A stretch of 64,000 nt of DNA from Nocardia arizonensis (GTDB lineage Bacteria; Actinomycetota; Actinomycetes; Mycobacteriales; Mycobacteriaceae), in contig NZ_LGYZ01000047.1 of NCBI RefSeq assembly GCF_001310275.1, positions 1 through 64,000 of the forward strand. The letters are read 5' to 3'. Position numbers and translations under genes: made by a program. This document shows positions 58,245 to 64,000 of the stretch, in pieces (position 1 is the stretch's first letter; each line of letters starts with the position of its first letter). The notes under the pieces were generated by a model. It was given only the letters and a program-made list of their open reading frames with translations, searched no databases and was not told the origin of the DNA.

Positions 58245-59225
58245 TCAGTCCTGATACACCGGGGTCGGTGGGCCCGCGGCATCGCCGAGAATCGACAGCC
58301 ATTGCCGATACAGTCGGATCCAGGTGCCGTCGGATCTGACGCGTTCCAGTGTGCCGTTGACGAAACGCACGAGATCCTCCGCGTCGCGCGGGATGCCGAT
58401 GCCGTAGGGCTCGGCGCTGAGGCTCGCGCCGACGAGTGCGGTGTAGGGGTCCTGGGCGGCCATGCCAGCCAGGATGGCGTCGTCGGTGCTCACCGCGTCG
58501 ACCTGCCGCTGCTGGAGCACGACCAGGCAGTCGGCCCAACTCGGCACGGTGAGCAGGGTGGCGGCGGGCTGTTCGCGGCGGATGCGTTCCAGCGAGGTGG
58601 TGCCGCGCACCACGCAGACCCGTTTGCCCGCCAGGTCCGCGACGCCGGTGATACCGGAGTCCTTCATGGCCAGCACCCGCTGATTCGCCCGCAGGTATTC
58701 GGTGGAGAAGGCGACCCGCTGCCGCCGCTCACAGGTGATGGTCATGGTCTTGGCGACGATGTCCACCGTGTGGTTCTGCAACGCGTCCTCGCGTTCGGCC
58801 GAACCGAGACTGCGGAATTCGACCAGTTCCGCATTGCCGAGCAGATCGCGCGCGACCTCGCGGGCGATATCGGCGTCGAAACCGACGATGGCGCCGCCGA
58901 CCGGGTCGCGGAAGCTGAAAAGGTTACTGCCGGTGTCCAATCCGACTATGAGCCGACCGCGCTGCCGAATCGCGTCAAGCGTCGGCCCGCGTGCCGCCGT
59001 GCCCGAGCCGGTGGGCCGCAGACTCGCGGTCGGATCGCCGCAGGGCACGTCGTTCTTCGGCGGCAGCGGCATATCCGTCAGCAGCGGAACGGCTTTGGCG
59101 GGCAGCGGCGGCGCGGCATAGTCGGCGGACCTGGTCGGCCCGGCCGAACCGGAGTCGTCGCCGCAGCCGGACAGTGTCGCGACCGCGACCAGCACGGCGG
59201 CCGCGATGCCGCACGCCCGCCTCAC
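58245..59225 (-). CDS. glnH: Glutamate/aspartate-binding lipoprotein GlnH
   Basis: A 326-residue periplasmic-type solute-binding lipoprotein. Signal peptide with lipobox LSGC (Cys near 21), Pro-rich spacer, then a type 2 binding domain: RGRLIVGLDTGSNLFSFRDP, GAIVGFDADIAREVARDLLG, AGKRVCVVRGTTSLERI and DAVSTDDAILAGMA. With no permease or ATPase next to it, it acts as the sensor that signals amino-acid availability through GlnX to PknG in mycobacteria. It ends 6 bp before pknG and overlaps glnX by 4 bp. GTG start. Confidence 0.92.
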   Translation of the reverse strand: MRRACGIAAAVLVAVATLSGCGDDSGSAGPTRSADYAAPPLPAKAVPLLTDMPLPPKNDVPCGDPTASLRPTGSGTAARGPTLDAIRQRGRLIVGLDTGSNLFSFRDPVGGAIVGFDADIAREVARDLLGNAELVEFRSLGSAEREDALQNHTVDIVAKTMTITCERRQRVAFSTEYLRANQRVLAMKDSGITGVADLAGKRVCVVRGTTSLERIRREQPAATLLTVPSWADCLVVLQQRQVDAVSTDDAILAGMAAQDPYTALVGASLSAEPYGIGIPRDAEDLVRFVNGTLERVRSDGTWIRLYRQWLSILGDAAGPPTPVYQD

Positions 59226-60601
59226 CGGTACTCCCGCAGCCGCGGCCACAGACCGAGTCCGATGTAGACGGTGGCGAGCACTCCGAGCACCGTCGCACCG
59301 GGGGCGAGCAGGTCGAGGCAGGTACTGGCGCGGGCGATCCGGCCGCGCAATGTCTGTCTGGTCTCGGCGATGCCCTCGCCGAGCGCGTGATCCAACGCCT
59401 CGACCTGCGCGGCGGCGTCGGCGGCGTCGGGTCCGGTGGCGACCCGCGCCGCGCCCTGGAAGTCGCCGCGGGCGAGCGCGTCGTTCATCCGCTGATGGGC
59501 GCCGCGCCAACGGTCCAGTGCCGCACGGGCATTCACTACCGATCGGGCGGCGGGCGCGTCGCCGGGGTAGCCGCCGAGCAGTTCGTCGAGACGGGCGACA
59601 CCCGAGTCGAAGGTGCGGTCGTAATCGCCGGTCGCGTCTCGGCGCACCAGTTTCAGAGTCTCGGCCGACCGGGCCTGCTGGGTCAGGATTCGGCTCTCGG
59701 TGAGCCTCGACCCCGGCACCGCGCCGTGATCGCGACCCTGGACCACGGCGGTGGCCGAGAGCGATCCCGCGATCACCGTCCACGCCAACAGGATCGCCAT
59801 CGCACCGGAGGCGAGCAGCAGCCCGGCGTTGAAGGTGCGCCGCCAGCGCTTGGCCAATTCGACCTGCGCCCAGGCCAAGGCGAGACAGGCGAATACGAGC
59901 AGGATGACCGCCGTCCACGGCGGGCTCACGTGGTCGCGCTGCGCGGCGTCCACCGCGTCGGAGCGCTGATCCTGGAGGTCGGCGGCCATCGGCAGCAGCG
60001 AGGTCTGCATCTGATTCGATGCCTCGCTCAAATACGCGGCGCCGACCGGATTTCCGATGCGATTGTTGGTGCGCGCGGTTTCCACGAGTCCCGTGTACAC
60101 GGGAATGCCGGTGGCGATGCCGGTGCGCAGGCGCGCGTCCCCGGAGTTCACCGCGGCATCGTGGTCGATATGGCCGGAGTGGATGATCAATTCGGCCGCG
60201 GCCTCGCCGATGGCCTGCGAATACCGGTCGCGCACCGCTTCGGGTTCCACACCGCCGGAGATGAACGCGGTGCTCGCGGCCGCGTCGGCGATGGACAGCG
60301 CGGTGTAGAGGTTGTGCGCGGAAGCGGCGTCCGGTTCGGTGTCGGCGAGCAGGATGTCGAGGCCCTGCTGCCGTTCGCCGACGGTATCGGAGGTCACGGT
60401 GCCCGCGGCGAGACAGATTCCGATCAGCAGCAATCCGAGGGCAATCAGACGACCCGGTGAGGACCGCGCGAAGTACCGCAGGTCGGCCGGATCGAGGTGT
60501 TCGCGCACCACGGCCGCGGGCACGTGGACGAAATGCGCGCGCCGGAACTCGGCGCCGACCGACGGCGGCCGCGCGACCGACAACTGCTCGGTCCGAGCCA
60601 T
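59222..60601 (-). CDS. glnX: GlnX transmembrane signalling protein (Rv0412c-type)
   Basis: A 459-residue membrane protein with four helices: one near residue 50 (LIALGLLLIGICLAAG), a pair near 225-285 (VILLVFACLALAWAQVE; AMAILLAWTVIAGSLSA) and one at the C-terminus (VLGVLATVYIGLGLWP), enclosing two helical extracytoplasmic domains. It transmits the GlnH amino-acid signal to PknG in mycobacteria. ATG 60601 has GGAGG five bases upstream; the GTG at 60607 is too close to it. First gene of the glnX-glnH-pknG operon. Confidence 0.9.
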   Translation of the reverse strand: MARTEQLSVARPPSVGAEFRRAHFVHVPAAVVREHLDPADLRYFARSSPGRLIALGLLLIGICLAAGTVTSDTVGERQQGLDILLADTEPDAASAHNLYTALSIADAAASTAFISGGVEPEAVRDRYSQAIGEAAAELIIHSGHIDHDAAVNSGDARLRTGIATGIPVYTGLVETARTNNRIGNPVGAAYLSEASNQMQTSLLPMAADLQDQRSDAVDAAQRDHVSPPWTAVILLVFACLALAWAQVELAKRWRRTFNAGLLLASGAMAILLAWTVIAGSLSATAVVQGRDHGAVPGSRLTESRILTQQARSAETLKLVRRDATGDYDRTFDSGVARLDELLGGYPGDAPAARSVVNARAALDRWRGAHQRMNDALARGDFQGAARVATGPDAADAAAQVEALDHALGEGIAETRQTLRGRIARASTCLDLLAPGATVLGVLATVYIGLGLWPRLREYR

Positions 60602-60741
60602 ATCCACCTCCGTGGGTCCGCGCCACCCTCGGGCGCCTGCGTCGCAGTTTATTGTGGTCGTACCGGCGCCGCGGCTCGGGCGATACCTCCGCGACGGCGC
60701 GGCGGCGCGCAGCAGTGGCGCCTGGATGAGGATGGGTAGCG

Positions 60742-61404
60742 ATGCGTGGTGACGGTGACGGCTGGTCGTTCAGCCCGGACGGAATGCGGCACTGGGGCAT
60801 ATACGGTGCTGCCGGATTGTTGCTGCGGGCACCGCTCATCGGCGGCGGCGTGGCGGTGCTGCTCCAACATCGGGCGCCCTGGAGTCATCAGGGCGGCACC
60901 TGGGCGCTGCCCGGCGGCGCGCTCGACAGCCACGAGACCCCCGCGCATGCGGCGGTCCGCGAGGCGTGGGAGGAGGCCGGTATCCGACCGGTCGACGTGC
61001 GGGTGCGCGGCGAACGCGTGACCGCGTCCGCGCCGAGCGGCTGGATATACACCACCGTGATCGCCGACACCACCGAACCGCTGCCGACCAGCGGCAATCC
61101 GGAGAGCACGGCATTGGTCTGGGTGCCCGAGGACGAGGTGGTGGCCCACCCGCTGCATCCCGGATTCGCCGCGGCGTGGCCGGGACTGCGCGCCGCGCCC
61201 GCCCGGGTGCGACTCGACGGCGTCGCCGACGCGACCCTGCTGGCCGCCGCGCTCCCGCGCGTCGTCGACCTTGCCGATCAGGGATTCGTCTGGCTGCATT
61301 CCGAACCGGATGGTCCGGGAAGCGATGCCAGGATCATCGAATCGCCCGCCGAATCCGACGGGGACAGTGTGCTCGCGCTGACCCGCGCCCAGGTGCTGAC
61401 CTGA
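60742..61404 (+). CDS. mutT3: Nudix hydrolase MutT3-like
   Basis: A 220-residue Nudix enzyme. The Nudix box is complete: GALDSHETPAHAAVREAWEE followed by AGI (GX5EX7REUXEEXGU) near residues 55-77. It hydrolyses nucleoside diphosphate derivatives; the M. tuberculosis homologue MutT3 (Rv0413) is assigned to nucleotide-pool sanitation. Divergent from glnX, order conserved. Confidence 0.88.
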   Translation: MRGDGDGWSFSPDGMRHWGIYGAAGLLLRAPLIGGGVAVLLQHRAPWSHQGGTWALPGGALDSHETPAHAAVREAWEEAGIRPVDVRVRGERVTASAPSGWIYTTVIADTTEPLPTSGNPESTALVWVPEDEVVAHPLHPGFAAAWPGLRAAPARVRLDGVADATLLAAALPRVVDLADQGFVWLHSEPDGPGSDARIIESPAESDGDSVLALTRAQVLT

Positions 61405-61460
61405 GCCGCGCGACACCGCCGCGCGGTCGTCGCCGATGACGGTGTCGGTGCGCACGAGGA

Positions 61461-62159
61461 TCAGAGGTTCTCCAGCAGTGCCGACTTCAACTCGCGGGCC
61501 GCGGCCTCGGGGTCGTCGGCCTCGGTGATGGCGCGCACCACCACGATCCGCTCGGCGCCCGCCGCGAGCACCTCCGGCAGCCGCTCGATGTCGATGCCGC
61601 CGATGGCGAACCAGGGCCGGGTGGGATGGGCGTCGGCGGTGGAGCGCACCAGATCCGTGCCGGCGGCCTGACGGCCGGGTTTGGTCGGCGTCGCCCACAC
61701 CGGACCGGTGCAGAAGTAGTCGATGTTCTCGTCCACCGCGGCGAGTCCGGCCTGGGCCCGGTTGTGCGCGGACCGACCGATGACCACGTCCGGTCCGACG
61801 ATGCGGCGCGCGTACCACGGCGGCAGATCGGCCTGCCCCAAATGCAGCACATCGGCGCCCGCCGCAAGCGCGATATCGGCGCGGTCGTTCACCGCGACGA
61901 GTGCGCCGTGGCGCCGGGTGGCCGATTTCAACTCCGCCAGCGCGCCGAGTTCGGCCTTGGCTTCGAGCGGTCCGTATTTCGCCTCACCGGGCGAGCCCTT
62001 GTCGCGCAACTGGATGATGTCGACTCCGCCCGCGAGCGCGGCGTCGACGAACCTGCCCAGATCGCCCCGCTCCCGGCGCGCGTCCGTGCACAGATACAGC
62101 CGCGCGGTGGCGAGACGGTCCCGCGGCGGCAAGGGTCGCTTGGGTTGGGAGGGTTGCAC
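61461..62159 (-). CDS. thiE: Thiamine-phosphate synthase ThiE
   Basis: A 232-residue TIM-barrel enzyme joining HMP-PP and thiazole phosphate. Motifs: [15 protein letters not shown] at the first strand, [15 protein letters not shown] (pyrophosphate/HMP site), [20 protein letters not shown] and [18 protein letters not shown] start. Divergent from thiO; only 65 bp separate them and no riboswitch is visible there. Confidence 0.93.
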   Translation of the reverse strand: MQPSQPKRPLPPRDRLATARLYLCTDARRERGDLGRFVDAALAGGVDIIQLRDKGSPGEAKYGPLEAKAELGALAELKSATRRHGALVAVNDRADIALAAGADVLHLGQADLPPWYARRIVGPDVVIGRSAHNRAQAGLAAVDENIDYFCTGPVWATPTKPGRQAAGTDLVRSTADAHPTRPWFAIGGIDIERLPEVLAAGAERIVVVRAITEADDPEAAARELKSALLENL

Positions 62160-62224
62160 GCCCTCGACCGTAGCCGCGCTACCGTGGGGATGCGAACAAG
62201 GAGGCCAGAAGGCAGGTGGAGAGT

Positions 62225-63336
62225 ATGCGAACGCTGGCCGTCGTCGGTGGCGGCGCCATCGGCCTCGCCATCGCCTGGCGGGCCGCCCACACGGGCTGGT
62301 CGGTCACCGTGTTCGATCCCGCGGTGGCCTCGGGCGCGTCCTGGGTTGCCGGCGGGATGCTGGCGCCGCTGTCGGAAGGCTGGCCCGGTGAGGACCGGGT
62401 GCTCGAATTCGGCGCGGCCTCGTTGCGCCGCTGGCCCGATTTCGCCGCCGCGCTCGAGGCGGCCACCGGCGTGTCGGTTTTCGTGGCGGACGCCACACTC
62501 ACCGTCGCACTCGACAGCGCCGACGCGGCGGATCTGCGCACGGTCGCCGACTGGGTGGGCGAACGCGGTCACCGCACCGAACTATTGGACCGGGCCGGGG
62601 TGCGCGCCCTCGAACCGGCGCTGGCCCGCACCGTGCGCGCCGGACTGCTCGCCGAGGCCGAACCCGCCGCCGACAACCGGCGGCTACTCGACGCGCTGCG
62701 CCGGGCGTGCGCGGATTCGGGGGTCCGTGTCGAGGCGCGGCGGGTGGACGATCTGGACGCACTGTCCTTCGATCAGGTGGTGCTCGCCGCCGGCGCGGCC
62801 TCCGCGCGGCTGTCGCCGGATCTGCCGGTGCGGCCGGTCAAGGGCGAGATACTGCGGCTGCGCCATCGCACCGGCGCGGCGCCCGCGCCCGCCAGGGTGA
62901 TCCGGGCAAGGGTGCGTGGACGCCAGGTGTACCTGGTCCCGCGCGCCGACGGAATCGTCGTCGGCGCAACACAATACGAGGCGGGCTTCGATACGACGGT
63001 CACCGTGGGCGGGGTGCGCGACCTCATCGCCGACGCCGAGACGGTGCTGCCCGGCATCGGCGAATACGAATTGGCCGAGGCCGCGGCGGGATCGCGGCCG
63101 GGCACCCCGGACAATCTGCCGCTCATCGGCAGGCTCTCGGATCGTGTCGTCGTCGCGACCGGCCACGGCCGCAACGGCATACTCGCGGTGCCGCTCACCG
63201 TGGAGGCCACCCTCGCCCTGCTCGCCGACCGGCCGCCGGTCGACGCCGAGGCCGCCGATCCGCGGCGCTTCTCGTCCGGGTCGCAACACTTTTCGAGGGC
63301 GGCCGGGCCGTCCGCGTCGTCCGTAGGAGGAGTTCG

Positions 63337-63340
<4 letters not shown>
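62225..63340 (+). CDS. thiO: Glycine oxidase ThiO
   Basis: A 371-residue FAD-dependent amine oxidase that makes dehydroglycine for the thiazole ring. FAD motif [17 protein letters not shown] near residue 4, [20 protein letters not shown] (glycine-oxidase-specific), [13 protein letters not shown], and [14 protein letters not shown] at the C-terminus. ATG 62225 is chosen over GTG 62216, since AGGTGGAG lies just before it. Overlaps thiS by 4 bp. Confidence 0.93.

Positions 63341-64000
<660 letters not shown>

Noticed and set aside
61404..61427. Hairpin CCGCGCG...CGCGCGG after mutT3 as a terminator
   Set aside because: Stem is possible but there is no T-run, and such GC-rich inverted repeats are frequent here by chance.

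Overview
The window is high-GC actinobacterial chromosome. Gene content and order match the Mycobacterium tuberculosis Rv0410c-Rv0435c neighbourhood: AAA ATPase, carboxylate-amine ligase, sodC, LytR_C protein, DUF3263, def, GNAT, xthA, thiC, thiD and, in a second block, pknG-glnH-glnX-mutT3-thiE-thiO-thiS-thiG. With the very high GC and the extra catabolic genes this points to a Nocardia-like member of Mycobacteriales; the genus is an inference. No rRNA or tRNA gene was recognised.

Layout. 1-1.1 kb: UBP zinc-finger gene inside an array of nested hairpin repeats. 1.1-5.3 kb: lipoprotein, tandem AAA+ ATPase, membrane protein. 5.4-11.3 kb: complete six-gene Mrp/Mnh Na+/H+ antiporter operon. 11.4-18.4 kb: PAP2 membrane protein and the Rv0433-Rv0427c-like housekeeping block. 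18.4-28.1 kb: hypothetical protein, TetR regulators, TPP riboswitch-thiC, MFS exporter, thioesterase, SDR, thiD, methyltransferase, plus a relic of a CobW-like gene with a Zur-box-like palindrome. 28.1-31.5 kb: GT2/GtrA and GT39 membrane glycosyltransferases. 31.5-40.6 kb: seven-gene, tightly overlapping catabolic operon (TetR, crotonase, two acyl-CoA dehydrogenases, biotin-dependent carboxylase alpha and beta, AtuA), resembling the acyclic-terpene utilisation (atu) operon.

40.8-52.3 kb is an accessory island. It holds an HTH protein, a decayed tyrosine recombinase, a three-gene operon with a small caspase/CHAT-like protease, a group of unrecognised small genes, a frameshifted EACC1 (effector-associated constant component) gene and a decayed TnsA-TnsB-TnsC-TniQ transposon. 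Two similar copies of the putative transposon end, in the same orientation, lie at 40825 and 47260. The caspase operon and the EACC1 relic suggest a protease-effector conflict (defence) locus beside, or carried by, Tn7-like elements.

52.3-64 kb returns to core genome: small membrane protein, class III cyclase, another copy of the hairpin repeat, an ABC transporter, the PknG/GlnH/GlnX sensor module, MutT3 and the thiE/thiO/thiS/thiG thiamine genes (thiG runs off the end). Compared with M. tuberculosis the pknG-thiG block is inverted relative to the thiC-sodC block.
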